A stretch of DNA of 64,000 bases, taken from an uncultured Lachnospiraceae bacterium (GTDB lineage: Bacteria; Bacillota; Clostridia; Lachnospirales; Lachnospiraceae). The notes under the pieces are model-generated. The model was not told where the DNA came from and did not search any database. It worked only from the letters and a program-made list of their open reading frames with translations. Both the position numbers and the translations under genes were made by a program. Numbering within the stretch: position 1 is the first letter of the stretch; each line of letters opens with the position of its first letter. The stretch spans positions 55,565 through 119,564 of the forward strand of contig CAJUQB010000001.1 of NCBI GenBank assembly GCA_910588285.1. Direction: 5' to 3'. Positions 26,849-35,554 of this stretch are shown piece by piece.

Positions 26849-28644
26849 TGATACCAGCTCCTCTGTATATTGTATAGATGAGCAAAAGCTCCGTTCCTAC
26901 CCATAAGGCTCTGAAAGGTCCCTCGTTCCCATACCTTCCCTTGCTTTAACACGATGATTTCATCTGTCCGGGCTGCCCCGCCTAATCTGTGTGTGATCAG
27001 TACGCCTAATTTCCCGCCCATTGCCTGGCGTATGAAATCATAGATATCTTTTTCGCTCATTGGATCCAGCGCTGCAGTCGGCTCGTCCATGATATACACG
27101 GCCGCATCCTTGATCAGGGCCCGGGCTATCGCAATCCGCTGCCATTGCCCTCCGGATAGATCGGTCCCCTCATCTTCCAGCCGTCCAAGCTTTGTTTCCA
27201 TCCCATTTGGCATTGCCGAAATATAATCCGTCAAGCCCACCTTATCAATGGCTTCCCTCACCGCAGCATCCGGAACCTGATCCATTTGGATACCTGCCCC
27301 GATTGCGATGTTATCTCTTACCGAAAGCTCATATCTTGCAAAATCCTGAAAGGAACAGGCGTAAATCCCCTGGAGCTGCCCTGGGGAAAGCTGCCGAAGC
27401 TCTGTGCCGTTGAGGAGAATTTCGCCGTCATAATCCTTAAATAAGCCCAGCATTAATTTTACAACCGTAGATTTCCCGCTTCCGTTTTCCCCAACTAAAG
27501 CATAGGTTTTTCCGGTTTCCAGGAGAAAGCTCACATGGTCCAGTACCTTTGTATCACAATTCGGATAGGAAAAGCTCACATTCCGAAACTCAATGCTGCG
27601 GACCGGTATCCGGTCTCCGGGGTCCGAGGCTGGCGCTTCCTCTTCCAAAGCCATAAAGGAGATAAAATCCTTACTGTACTGCTGGCTTACCACCAGATCC
27701 TCTACCACGCCTGCAATATTCCATGTCATAAGCTGAACCAGGCCGATGACAGCTGTGATGATGGATATGTAGAGGCCGACCGTGATGGTTCCGTTTGACA
27801 CACCGGGCAGCATTAAGAGCATAATCCCGCCGGAAACCAGTACGGAAATCATGCTGCCAATCTTAATACGGATAAAATTCTGCTTGGTAGCCACAGAGGC
27901 CAGGATCCTTCCTTCCCCGTACCAGGCCTCCCATTTTTGGTTCATCCAGCTCGAATAGCCAAACAGCGTGCGCTCCGCTGCGCTGTCACGCCCGCTTAAG
28001 ACGGTTCTCAAATATCTTGCCCTGCGAAACTGTTCGGATGCCTTTTCGTATGCCTGATAGTCCTCTTTCCCGCCTTTGATACAAACCGGGACAATCAAAA
28101 CCAACAGCACACCTGTCAAGAGGCCCACCGTTACATCATATACGAACAGCGTTATGGTAATACCTGCAAACCGGATGATATATTCTGCTGCCCGGAACAG
28201 GTTGCGGATCCCTGTATACATGCGTCCGGAGCTGTCTGCGCACACCCGTTCCAACAGCTCGTATGTTTCGCTGTTCTCAATCAGGGCATATGGAATACGG
28301 CTCCTTTTCGTGGCGAGCAGAAGATCAAAGGCGGTTCCCAAGTCAGCATTTAAACGGATCCCTGCAAAGGAGACGCATGTCGGAAGCAGATAGCTGATCA
28401 ATACAAAAAGCAGCAGGAGGCTGCCGTAACGCACCAAGACTTCTATGGAGTCAATCCCCGAATAAACGTTTATAAAAGCGTTTATAAACATGGCGCTAAT
28501 CGAGATCATCAATGTGGGAAAGATGGCGAAAACGATCTGCAGCAGCATATAAACAAGTGTCCATCCGCAGCAATTCTGTATGGAAAAGGTAACATATTCA
28601 AATAGGCTGAATCTTTTTTTGGTTTTCTGCTTGATTGGAATCAC
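26845..28644 (-). CDS. ABC exporter half-transporter (permease-ATPase), intact
   Basis: 599 residues from GTG 28644, with GGAAAG upstream; an in-frame ATG at 28704 would give 619 but lies upstream of a strong promoter. There are six membrane helices (~30-320). The ATPase domain is complete: Walker A GENGSGKSTVVKLMLG, Q-loop, signature DLSGGQWQRIAIARAL, Walker B VYIMDEPTAALDP, H-loop ITHRLGG. The type is an exporter for peptides, lipids or drugs; substrate unknown. It forms an operon with the defective half-transporter downstream. AT content is higher than in the flanking oxidoreductase region. Confidence 0.85.
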   Translation of the reverse strand: MIPIKQKTKKRFSLFEYVTFSIQNCCGWTLVYMLLQIVFAIFPTLMISISAMFINAFINVYSGIDSIEVLVRYGSLLLLFVLISYLLPTCVSFAGIRLNADLGTAFDLLLATKRSRIPYALIENSETYELLERVCADSSGRMYTGIRNLFRAAEYIIRFAGITITLFVYDVTVGLLTGVLLVLIVPVCIKGGKEDYQAYEKASEQFRRARYLRTVLSGRDSAAERTLFGYSSWMNQKWEAWYGEGRILASVATKQNFIRIKIGSMISVLVSGGIMLLMLPGVSNGTITVGLYISIITAVIGLVQLMTWNIAGVVEDLVVSQQYSKDFISFMALEEEAPASDPGDRIPVRSIEFRNVSFSYPNCDTKVLDHVSFLLETGKTYALVGENGSGKSTVVKLMLGLFKDYDGEILLNGTELRQLSPGQLQGIYACSFQDFARYELSVRDNIAIGAGIQMDQVPDAAVREAIDKVGLTDYISAMPNGMETKLGRLEDEGTDLSGGQWQRIAIARALIKDAAVYIMDEPTAALDPMSEKDIYDFIRQAMGGKLGVLITHRLGGAARTDEIIVLKQGKVWERGTFQSLMGRNGAFAHLYNIQRSWYQ

Positions 28645-28659
28645 CTGCTTTCCTATCAA

Positions 28660-28688
28660 ATTGTAATATATCAGAATTTTTATGTCAA
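28660..28688 (-). promoter_or_regulatory. Sigma-A promoter of the ABC exporter pair
   Basis: On the minus strand TTGACA (28688-28683), a 17-bp spacer and TACAAT (28665-28660) are followed almost immediately by GGAAAG and GTG 28644. The start of transcription would be near 28653, giving a very short leader and supporting the GTG start over ATG 28704. Confidence 0.7.
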
Positions 28689-28731
28689 CCTTTATATGAT
28701 TCATCCAATTCGCTTGCAGGAGTGTGAAACT

Positions 28732-29508
28732 CTATATTGTGATTTCCTGGCCGGTCGCCAGATAATGCAGACGCCGCATGGAGGGCTTCATGAATTCATA
28801 CTGGGCCGTTCCCGTGCAGTGGCAGGTGTAAAAATCCGTATGAAATGCATCCAGTTCCCGGGCATATTGGGCCAGGGATGCGTCCAGCGGCAGCTGATAG
28901 AAGTGGAAGCCGCCCACCAGCACGTCCGGCCGAAACCATTCCATAATGTCCAGGATCCCCTTGTGGGAGCAGCCGCTGATCAGAACACGTTTTCCGTTTT
29001 CCTCGATCAGCAGGTATTGCTCATGACGGAAGTCGTCTGCCAGGAATTTTCCGTTTTTCTTCGTGGTCAGCCCGGAACCGGCCCGCGCCCGGAACCGGGC
29101 CCTGTCGTTGCAGGTATGCAGAGTCAGGCCGGGAGCGATCTCCTCCATGTCTCCGGTGAATATAAATCTTTCATTTCCCTTCAGGGAGAGATCCAGGCCA
29201 ATATACTTTTCCGTACCGTGATAATAGGGCTCGAAGGCGTATTGGCTGAGGTATACAGGCGCGGTAGAATTGAGCTCCAGGAAGGTGCCAAGGCCGCCCC
29301 CATGGTCATAATGTCCATGGGAGAGAATGGCCAGATCCGCCTGGGCAAGGTCAATGCCGAGAAGCCTGGCATTGGCGGCAAAGGCCGGGGACTGCCCCAT
29401 ATCAAACAGAATGCGGTATCTGGAGGTTTCGATATACAGGGACAGGCCGTGCTCCGCAGCAAGGGTATCGTTGGGACAGGTATTTTCAATGAGAGTGGTT
29501 ATTTTCAT
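28732..29508 (-). CDS. MBL-fold metallohydrolase, COG1237-like
   Basis: 258 residues. The N-terminus MKITTLIENTCPND and LSLYIETSRYRILFDMGQS, then LSHGHYDHGGGLGTF (metal site), SGCSHKGILDIM and the C-terminal HCTGTAQY match the family related to dihydropteroate-synthesis-type MBL proteins. Substrate unknown. It lies 23 bp downstream of a Gfo/Idh/MocA oxidoreductase on the same strand and probably ends that three-gene operon. The cytoplasmic enzyme has no signal peptide. Confidence 0.83.
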   Translation of the reverse strand: MKITTLIENTCPNDTLAAEHGLSLYIETSRYRILFDMGQSPAFAANARLLGIDLAQADLAILSHGHYDHGGGLGTFLELNSTAPVYLSQYAFEPYYHGTEKYIGLDLSLKGNERFIFTGDMEEIAPGLTLHTCNDRARFRARAGSGLTTKKNGKFLADDFRHEQYLLIEENGKRVLISGCSHKGILDIMEWFRPDVLVGGFHFYQLPLDASLAQYARELDAFHTDFYTCHCTGTAQYEFMKPSMRRLHYLATGQEITI

Positions 29509-29531
29509 AAGTATGCTCCAATCCTTTGAGA

Positions 29532-30527
29532 CTAGGGGAAAGAGGGCGATTCATCAAATAGTAACGGACATCGGCTGCCGGTGCGGTAGGAACGGTAAGC
29601 GCCCTCCATCAGAACCGTGAGGGCAACCGCCTCGTCAATTCCGCAGATCACAGGAGTATCCCGGATGACAGCATCCACCCATTGCTGCTGGGGCGAGGGA
29701 AGGGCTTTGGGCAGCTCCTCCACCGTGACCCACTGATGCCCGGTTTCGCTGCAGGAATAGGATACTTGACTGCCGCGGACGGACAGGCTGCCTAAGGTTC
29801 CGCAGAGCTCTAAGGTAAACAGGTCGTCCTGGCTGACAAATCCGGTTTCGGATACGCCGATGGCGCCGTTTGCAAAGGTAATCACGCTGACTGCATTGTC
29901 CTCCACCTCACGTCCGGTTACCCTGGTAAAGGTGGAAACCACATTCTGGGGCTGCCCCAGGATCCAGGGCAGAAGGTACATGGGATGGGCCCCCAGGTCA
30001 ATCATGGCGCCGCCGCCGCACAGGGCCTCGTCATAGAAATGGGGCGGAAGCCAGTTGGCAATGCTTCCGTTGTGGGCATTCCGCACCCGGGCGTAAGTAA
30101 TCTCGCCCAGCTTTCCGCTCCTGGCCATGGCGTAAGCATAATTCAGATCTCCCCGGCATCTGTGGGGGAAGGAGATGACGAATTTTACATGGTTTTCTTT
30201 CACGGCCGCTGCGATGGCGTAAGCGTCCTCTGCCGTAATGGCCAGAACCTTTTCCGTAAAAATATGCTTTCCGGCCCGGGCTGCCTGTAAAAGCATATCC
30301 TTGTGCAGGCAGGTGGGGGCTGTCATAACGATTCCGTCGAGGGAGGAATCCTGAAGGAGTGCCTCGTAGTCTGCCACAAAGGGGCAGCCCAGCTTATCCG
30401 CGAAGGCCCTTCCGGCATCCTCCCGTTCGTCCCAGACAGCGGTAATCCTACAATCCGGCATGGCGGCAAAGGCATTGGCATATTCCTCTGCATGGACATG
30501 CCAGGAACTGATGATTGCAATATTCAT
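29532..30527 (-). CDS. Gfo/Idh/MocA-family oxidoreductase (second)
   Basis: 331 residues. The Rossmann N-terminus (MNIAIISSWHVHAEEYANAF) departs from the usual GxGxxG. The family Lys is present in FTEKVLA, though the normal 'EKP' proline is Val. The C-terminal half has GGGAMIDLGAHPMYLLPWILG. It should oxidise or epimerise a sugar or inositol derivative with NAD(P). It lies 18 bp after the first oxidoreductase and 23 bp before the MBL gene, all minus strand, divergent from an AraC regulator. Confidence 0.86.
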   Translation of the reverse strand: MNIAIISSWHVHAEEYANAFAAMPDCRITAVWDEREDAGRAFADKLGCPFVADYEALLQDSSLDGIVMTAPTCLHKDMLLQAARAGKHIFTEKVLAITAEDAYAIAAAVKENHVKFVISFPHRCRGDLNYAYAMARSGKLGEITYARVRNAHNGSIANWLPPHFYDEALCGGGAMIDLGAHPMYLLPWILGQPQNVVSTFTRVTGREVEDNAVSVITFANGAIGVSETGFVSQDDLFTLELCGTLGSLSVRGSQVSYSCSETGHQWVTVEELPKALPSPQQQWVDAVIRDTPVICGIDEAVALTVLMEGAYRSYRTGSRCPLLFDESPSFP

Positions 30528-30545
30528 AACATACCTCCTGGATTC

Positions 30546-31631
30546 TTAGCGGTTGAAGTAAACGGGTTCCCCGGTTCTTGCGGATTCGTAAACAGCTTCC
30601 AGAATTTCCGAGACAACGCAGGCCTGCTCCGGTGTTACCACAGGGTCAGTATCTTGCTCAATGGCATCCAGCCAGCAGTTTGCCTCCCGGATGGCGGGGG
30701 TCTCCTCAATTCCGTTAAAGTAGGCTGCGCCTCCTGTTTTCATGTCAGGGTAGATATCAATCAATCTGCCAAACTCATCCTTGTTAATGCTGATGCCGTT
30801 TTTGATCTGGGCACCTGCCTTGGTTCCGCAGAGCATGGCGCTTCCCTCCGGAATCGGTTCAATGGTATTTAAGGCCCAGCTGCTCTTTAAGATGACAGTG
30901 GCCCCGTTTTCCATCACAAGGAAGCCGAAGGCGGAATCCTCCACCGTGTGTTCCTCTGGATCCCAGCTGCCCCAGAGATTGGCGCAATCAGGATTGGGAA
31001 GCTTTTTGTAAGTAGTTCCCACCACCATGCGGGGCTTGTAATTGTCCATCAGCCACAGGGTCAGATCCAGGGAATGGGTTCCGATATCAATGAGAGGGCC
31101 GCCGCCCTGCTCTTCCTCATTCAGGAATACGCCCCAGGTGGGAGTCCCCCGGCGGCGCACCGCATAGGCCTCCGCAAAATAGATGTCCCCAAGATCCCCG
31201 TGGTCAATGACCTTCTTAAGATAGGCGCTTTCCGGCTTCTGGCGGTTTTGGTAACCGATGGTCAGCTTCTTTCCGGTCTCCTTTGCGGCAGCAACCATGC
31301 GGCGTGCGTCCGCCGCTGTTTTGGCCATGGGCTTTTCACACATTACATGCTTTCCGGCATGGAGGGCATCAATGCTGATCTGGGCATGGGATTTGTTAGG
31401 GGTGCAAACATGGACTACATCAATGGAAGGGTCCCCTAAAAGCGCCTGGTAATCCGTATACACCTTAGCGTCCGCAGCGCCGTATTCCCTGGCTGTTTTT
31501 TCTGCCCGTTCCGGTATGATATCGCAGAAGGCGGCAAGCTCCACCCGCCCGGTGGCTTTCAGGGAGGGGAGATGCTTTGCATTGGCGATTCCGCCGCAGC
31601 CGATGATTCCGACATGCAATTTCTTGTTCAT
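30546..31631 (-). CDS. Gfo/Idh/MocA-family oxidoreductase (first)
   Basis: 361 residues with the full family pattern: GIIGCGGIANAKHLPSL at the N-terminus, VHVCTPNKSHAQISIDAL, CEKPMAKT with the catalytic-site Lys, and GGGPLIDIGTHSLDLTLWLM. An NAD(P)-dependent sugar or cyclitol dehydrogenase is the likely role. A weak GGAG-like site (GGAGCCACTC) precedes ATG 31631. It heads a minus-strand operon of two oxidoreductases and an MBL protein, and faces the AraC-type regulator across a 169-bp divergent gap, which is probably its control region. Confidence 0.92.
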   Translation of the reverse strand: MNKKLHVGIIGCGGIANAKHLPSLKATGRVELAAFCDIIPERAEKTAREYGAADAKVYTDYQALLGDPSIDVVHVCTPNKSHAQISIDALHAGKHVMCEKPMAKTAADARRMVAAAKETGKKLTIGYQNRQKPESAYLKKVIDHGDLGDIYFAEAYAVRRRGTPTWGVFLNEEEQGGGPLIDIGTHSLDLTLWLMDNYKPRMVVGTTYKKLPNPDCANLWGSWDPEEHTVEDSAFGFLVMENGATVILKSSWALNTIEPIPEGSAMLCGTKAGAQIKNGISINKDEFGRLIDIYPDMKTGGAAYFNGIEETPAIREANCWLDAIEQDTDPVVTPEQACVVSEILEAVYESARTGEPVYFNR

Positions 31632-31800
31632 AATCTGAGTGGCTCCTTTTTATATAGTTTGATTTCCCGGGACAAATTGTTAAAAGCAGTCTACCATATC
31701 CGGCAGAGACGTGATATAATAAAGTAACAAAAAAATATCAATTATTTGTCATTTATGTCTCTTACCGATAAACTGTGTTTCGAAGGGAGGCTGAGCGGCT

Positions 31801-32715
31801 ATGATGGTATATGAAGAAAAGAAACATATTGTGGATGGCGTAGAATTCCCATATGACTGCCAGGAACAGAACCGGGCCGGCATGGGGATTATGGCCAAGG
31901 CTCATTATCATGATTATATTGAGATTTTGTATGGTATTTCCGGTGTTTCCCATATTATTCTGGATGGACAGAGCTATCAGTTTTCCCAAGGAGATATGGT
32001 GCTGATCAATTCCAGGCAGGTCCACTCCGTCATAGCCCTCTCTCCGGGGATTAATCGATATCTGGTGGTAAAGTTTGAGCCGGAGGTGCTCTATACCACA
32101 TCCCAGACCATCTTTGAGGCAAAATACCTGCTTCCCTTTACCGGAGAGAACGCCCTTGGGCAAAAGCTTTTTTTACGCAGCGAGCTGGAGGGGACCTGTG
32201 TCTCGGAGGCCATTCAGAGGATCTGGGAAGAGTACACCAGGAAGGAATATGGCTATGAGCTGGCAATCCGCACCTCCATCTTTGAGATTTTTCTGTGGAT
32301 TCTGCGCAGCTGGCATGAAAAGGGGCTGACTCCTGCAAAGGGGCATAGGCTGGACGAAGCAGCTATGAGGCGGCTCTGCACGGTATTTGAGTATGTAAAG
32401 GCTCACTACAGGGAGGATATCACGGCCCAGGCCATGGCAGAGCTGTGCAATGTGAGCTACAGCTATTTCTCCAGGCTGTTCCGGGGAGCTATGCAGAAGA
32501 CCTTCCGGGAATATTTGAATTATGTCCGTATTTCCGAGGCGGAGAAGCTGTTGCTGAATACGGATTTGAGCGTTACCGAGATTGCCCTGGAGGTTGGATT
32601 TTCCACGTCAAGCTATTTTATTGAGCAATTTCGGTATTTTAAATCCATCCCCCCCGGACAGTTCCGGAAGCAGCTGGCATGGGGACAGACGGAAATTACA
32701 GAAAAAAAGGAATGA
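31801..32715 (+). CDS. AraC-family transcriptional regulator
   Basis: 304 residues. The N-terminal cupin effector domain (HYHDYIEILYGISG, then QFSQGDMVLINSRQVHSV) is typical of sugar-sensing members. The C-terminal pair of helix-turn-helix motifs spans roughly residues 195-295 (DITAQAMAELCNVSYSYFSR, then VTEIALEVGFSTSSYFIEQF and PPGQFRKQ). It likely activates the divergent oxidoreductase operon in response to a sugar. GGGAGG lies upstream, before ATG 31801. Its 3' end shares a bidirectional terminator with the convergent MATE gene. Confidence 0.9.
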   Translation: MMVYEEKKHIVDGVEFPYDCQEQNRAGMGIMAKAHYHDYIEILYGISGVSHIILDGQSYQFSQGDMVLINSRQVHSVIALSPGINRYLVVKFEPEVLYTTSQTIFEAKYLLPFTGENALGQKLFLRSELEGTCVSEAIQRIWEEYTRKEYGYELAIRTSIFEIFLWILRSWHEKGLTPAKGHRLDEAAMRRLCTVFEYVKAHYREDITAQAMAELCNVSYSYFSRLFRGAMQKTFREYLNYVRISEAEKLLLNTDLSVTEIALEVGFSTSSYFIEQFRYFKSIPPGQFRKQLAWGQTEITEKKE

Positions 32716-32733
32716 GCGTATGCTCATTCCTTT
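32706..32733. terminator. Bidirectional terminator overlapping two stop codons
   Basis: The perfect 12-bp stem AAAGGAATGAGC / GCTCATTCCTTT with a GTAT loop contains the AraC-gene stop and runs into the last codons of the MATE gene. On the minus strand it is followed by seven T, making it strong for the MATE transcript. Confidence 0.85.
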
Positions 32734-34115
32734 GTCAGCTTCTTCATCCACTGGTACTTCCGGAACCGCAGGAAGGTGGGAAGACCCTTGAAGATCTGGT
32801 CAGACTGGATTACAAGCACCACTGCCTCCACTGGCAGCTTCCACCAGAAGGCAGCCAGGAAGGACAGGGGCATTACGATGCACCAGGTAGAGATCAGGTT
32901 CATTTTCATGGTAAAGTCTGTGTCGCCGCCGCCCTGGATAATGCCGAAGCTGACGGGCATCTGGTAGGACATGCCCACCATGACAACGCTCATGACAAGG
33001 ATCAGGTTCATGGCCATGGAGGTCGCCGCCTCTGTCAGGCTGTACATGGACAGCAGCGGCCCCCGCAGCAGGAACAGGGCGATCCCAAGGGCCAGCCCGA
33101 TGGCCACGTCGATCACAGCCATGGAGCGGGCGTCGGACTTGATCCGCTTCCTGTCTCCCCGGCCTATGGCATTGCCGATCATAACGGCAGATACCGAGGA
33201 CATGGCGATGACCACTACCTTCAGATACTGGTAGAAGGTGGTAGCCACAGAGTTGGCGGCAATGGCATCAGCGGACAGGTGGCCCAGGATGGCAGTCTGC
33301 ATGGGCACCGAGATGCCCCACAGTACCTGGGAGCACATGATAGGGATATAAACTCTGGTGTAATCCTGCCGAAGGGCCGGATCCCGTTTCCACAGGCCCC
33401 CGCCGGTGAACAGCTGTGTCTTTTTGTCAAATTTCAGGATATAGATCAGCACGATCAGGAATTCCAGTACCCGCGCTGTCAGGGTTCCCACGGCAGCCCC
33501 CAGGATTCCCATTTCCGGAAAGCCGAATTTCCCGAAAATCAGAGTGTAGTTGATGGCCACATTCACGATGAGGGAGACCACGGATATGTAGAAGGAAATA
33601 TTGACGGTTCCCACGCTGCGCAGAGCGGCCATCAGCACGTTGGACAGAATGAACAGGGCAAAGGTCCACTGGATCAGGGACAGGTAGCGCACCCCCTCCT
33701 CCACGATCTGGGGGGAATCGGTAAACAGGTACAAAAGGGGCCTTGGGAAAATGGCGCAGACTGCCACCAGAACCACACTGATAATGATTCCAAGCTTTAA
33801 GGCAATGCCGGTGAGGGTGCGCACCGGCTCCGGGCGTCCCTGGCCCCAGTATTGGGCGGCCAGAACCACCAGTGCATTGCCGATGGACAGGGCAAACTGC
33901 TGCACCATAAAGAATACCTGGTTGACCGTGGAGGCAGCGGAGAGAGAATCCTGGCTGTAGCTGCCCAGCATGATGTTATCAGCCATGTTGACGCTGTAGG
34001 CCACCAGGTTCTGTAGGGCCACCACCACCAGCATCCCAAAAAGCGTTTTGTAGAAGGAGGGATCCTTTGTGAAAAAGGGCTCCCCTTTTGTCTTTGTCAT
34101 AGTCATTCGTAACAC
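32724..34115 (-). CDS. MATE-family efflux transporter
   Basis: 463 residues with about 12 hydrophobic helices and the internal two-fold repeat of MATE proteins. Seen: LFGMLVVVALQNLVAYSVNMADNIMLG at the N-terminus (helix 1-2 signature) and QAGGDTDFT-like IQGGGDTDFTMKMN near the C-terminus. It would export cationic drugs or metabolites using a Na+ or H+ gradient. The reverse-strand start is ATG 34115, with GGGAGTG upstream. It is followed by the bidirectional terminator and preceded by the terminator of the EF-hand gene, so it is probably monocistronic. Confidence 0.93.
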   Translation of the reverse strand: MLRMTMTKTKGEPFFTKDPSFYKTLFGMLVVVALQNLVAYSVNMADNIMLGSYSQDSLSAASTVNQVFFMVQQFALSIGNALVVLAAQYWGQGRPEPVRTLTGIALKLGIIISVVLVAVCAIFPRPLLYLFTDSPQIVEEGVRYLSLIQWTFALFILSNVLMAALRSVGTVNISFYISVVSLIVNVAINYTLIFGKFGFPEMGILGAAVGTLTARVLEFLIVLIYILKFDKKTQLFTGGGLWKRDPALRQDYTRVYIPIMCSQVLWGISVPMQTAILGHLSADAIAANSVATTFYQYLKVVVIAMSSVSAVMIGNAIGRGDRKRIKSDARSMAVIDVAIGLALGIALFLLRGPLLSMYSLTEAATSMAMNLILVMSVVMVGMSYQMPVSFGIIQGGGDTDFTMKMNLISTWCIVMPLSFLAAFWWKLPVEAVVLVIQSDQIFKGLPTFLRFRKYQWMKKLTKE

Positions 34116-34196
34116 TCCCTTTGATCGAAATCCAAAAAACTCCAGTAGCTATTTTAGCATTTATAGGATGGAAATTCAATACGAATCACTGGAATC

Positions 34197-34236
34197 AAAA
34201 CTCCCCCCAGAGCAATCTCGCTTTGGGGGGAGTTTT
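34197..34236 (-). terminator. Terminator of the EF-hand gene
   Basis: The 13-bp stem AAAACTCCCCCCA / TGGGGGGAGTTTT with a 14-nt loop lies 18 bp downstream of the EF-hand gene's stop. The A/T ends give a T-run on either strand. Confidence 0.85.
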
Positions 34237-34253
34237 ATCCGTTGAAATTCATG

Positions 34254-35312
34254 TTATGTGGCAAAATCCACATGCTGCACTGTCCCGGCAGTCCCGTTCT
34301 CATACAGGAACAGGCCGGTCTTGCGGACCTGTGCGTTGGCGCTGTTGTCGTGCCGGCTGTTCAGGGAAAATTCCGTGCCCACATTGCCAAGGAAGATGGC
34401 GCCTACGCCGGCCTTGCCAAGGCCGCAGAGCACATCCTTGCCGGAGGCATCCTTTGTCCAGATCAACAGCTTGTCAAAGATCTCGTCCGCCTCGTCAATC
34501 CAGCCGTTGCCGTCCGTGTCGTATTTGGCCAGCTCTGCAAATCCGTTGCCTGTGGCAGCCCCGAACAGCTCGCTGCCATCGTCGATCTTACCATTTCCGT
34601 TCTTGTCAAGGGCTAAAAAGCCGCTGCCGGCCTTCAGCTGGGAGATGGCTTCCTCGTGGCCGTCCATATCCAGATCAAAATAGAATTTCTGATCCGTCAC
34701 ATCTGCGAAATTGGTGTCCAGATTAATCACCAGGGGATCGCAGAAACTGGCCGGGATCATGAACTGTGTCTTCTCATAGTAGGTTTCCTGAAAGGACCGG
34801 CTCATGGATGCCTCCACGTTGAAGGAGATTTCCCGGCCATCGGCAGTGACCACGGTGCCTGTGGTGGAAAAGCTGGTTTTCTCCGTCTCCTGGTAGGAAT
34901 AGACGGTCTCCTTGGTGGCAATGGAGGGCGTGAGAGCCGACAGGTTGGGGGAAGCCAGGGAGGAACCCATGGCGTTTACATTGCTCTTCCCGAAAAACAG
35001 CTGCATCAGGTAGTCGATGGTTCCTTTTTTGATCTCCATCATGGACTGAAAGGCATCTCGGGCCGAGGTGGCGTTCACCCCCTGGGATTGAAGATAGCGG
35101 TTCTTAAGGTTGTTCAGGGAATCCTGGCTGTTGCCGGCCGGCTGTCTGTTTGCGGCCCGCTCCGTTCCCAGGTTGGTGCCGGCAAAGGGCTTGCTGCCTG
35201 CGCGGGCATTCAGACCGGTCAGAGACACTGTGCTGATGCGGCTGGCCGACAGCTCCCGGGATTGAAATTTGTGTGTTGCACGCATTCTGACTGTGCTGGA
35301 AGCAATTCTCAT
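34254..35312 (-). CDS. Protein with C-terminal EF-hand/dockerin-like calcium repeats
   Basis: 352 residues with no signal peptide. The first ~150 residues are Ser/Ala/Asn-rich with 'SRELSASRISTVSLTGLNA'. The C-terminal part contains three D-x-D-x-D/N-G loops: FDLDMDGHEE, LDKNGNGKIDDGSELFG and YDTDGNGWIDEADEIFD, which should bind Ca2+. This layout recurs in clostridial proteins of unknown role, some of them secreted or flagellum-associated; I cannot assign it further. It is monocistronic, with a good terminator, and divergent from the carboxypeptidase gene. Confidence 0.72.
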   Translation of the reverse strand: MRIASSTVRMRATHKFQSRELSASRISTVSLTGLNARAGSKPFAGTNLGTERAANRQPAGNSQDSLNNLKNRYLQSQGVNATSARDAFQSMMEIKKGTIDYLMQLFFGKSNVNAMGSSLASPNLSALTPSIATKETVYSYQETEKTSFSTTGTVVTADGREISFNVEASMSRSFQETYYEKTQFMIPASFCDPLVINLDTNFADVTDQKFYFDLDMDGHEEAISQLKAGSGFLALDKNGNGKIDDGSELFGAATGNGFAELAKYDTDGNGWIDEADEIFDKLLIWTKDASGKDVLCGLGKAGVGAIFLGNVGTEFSLNSRHDNSANAQVRKTGLFLYENGTAGTVQHVDFAT

Positions 35313-35554
35313 ATCTGCTCCTTTCTGAAAAAAACTGTTCCTGCCATAAAAAAAGCATAAAAAGAAATATGCTTCCTTTTATACCATCCGTGGCTTTTTT
35401 GCATATCGCACAATCTTAAGGCCTTAAAACTGTTTGTATTTTTATTATCGGATGCAATTGGGAAAAAGTGAAGGATTTCAGGAAATATTTTGCAAATGAG
35501 GAGGGGGGTGTGGTAGACTATATGGTACAGGCAACAGGAAAGGAGATATGATTT

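Noticed and set aside
32679..33800. His/Gly/Asp-rich 373-residue plus-strand frame
   Set aside because: It is antisense to the MATE transporter, which has normal helices and a proper start.
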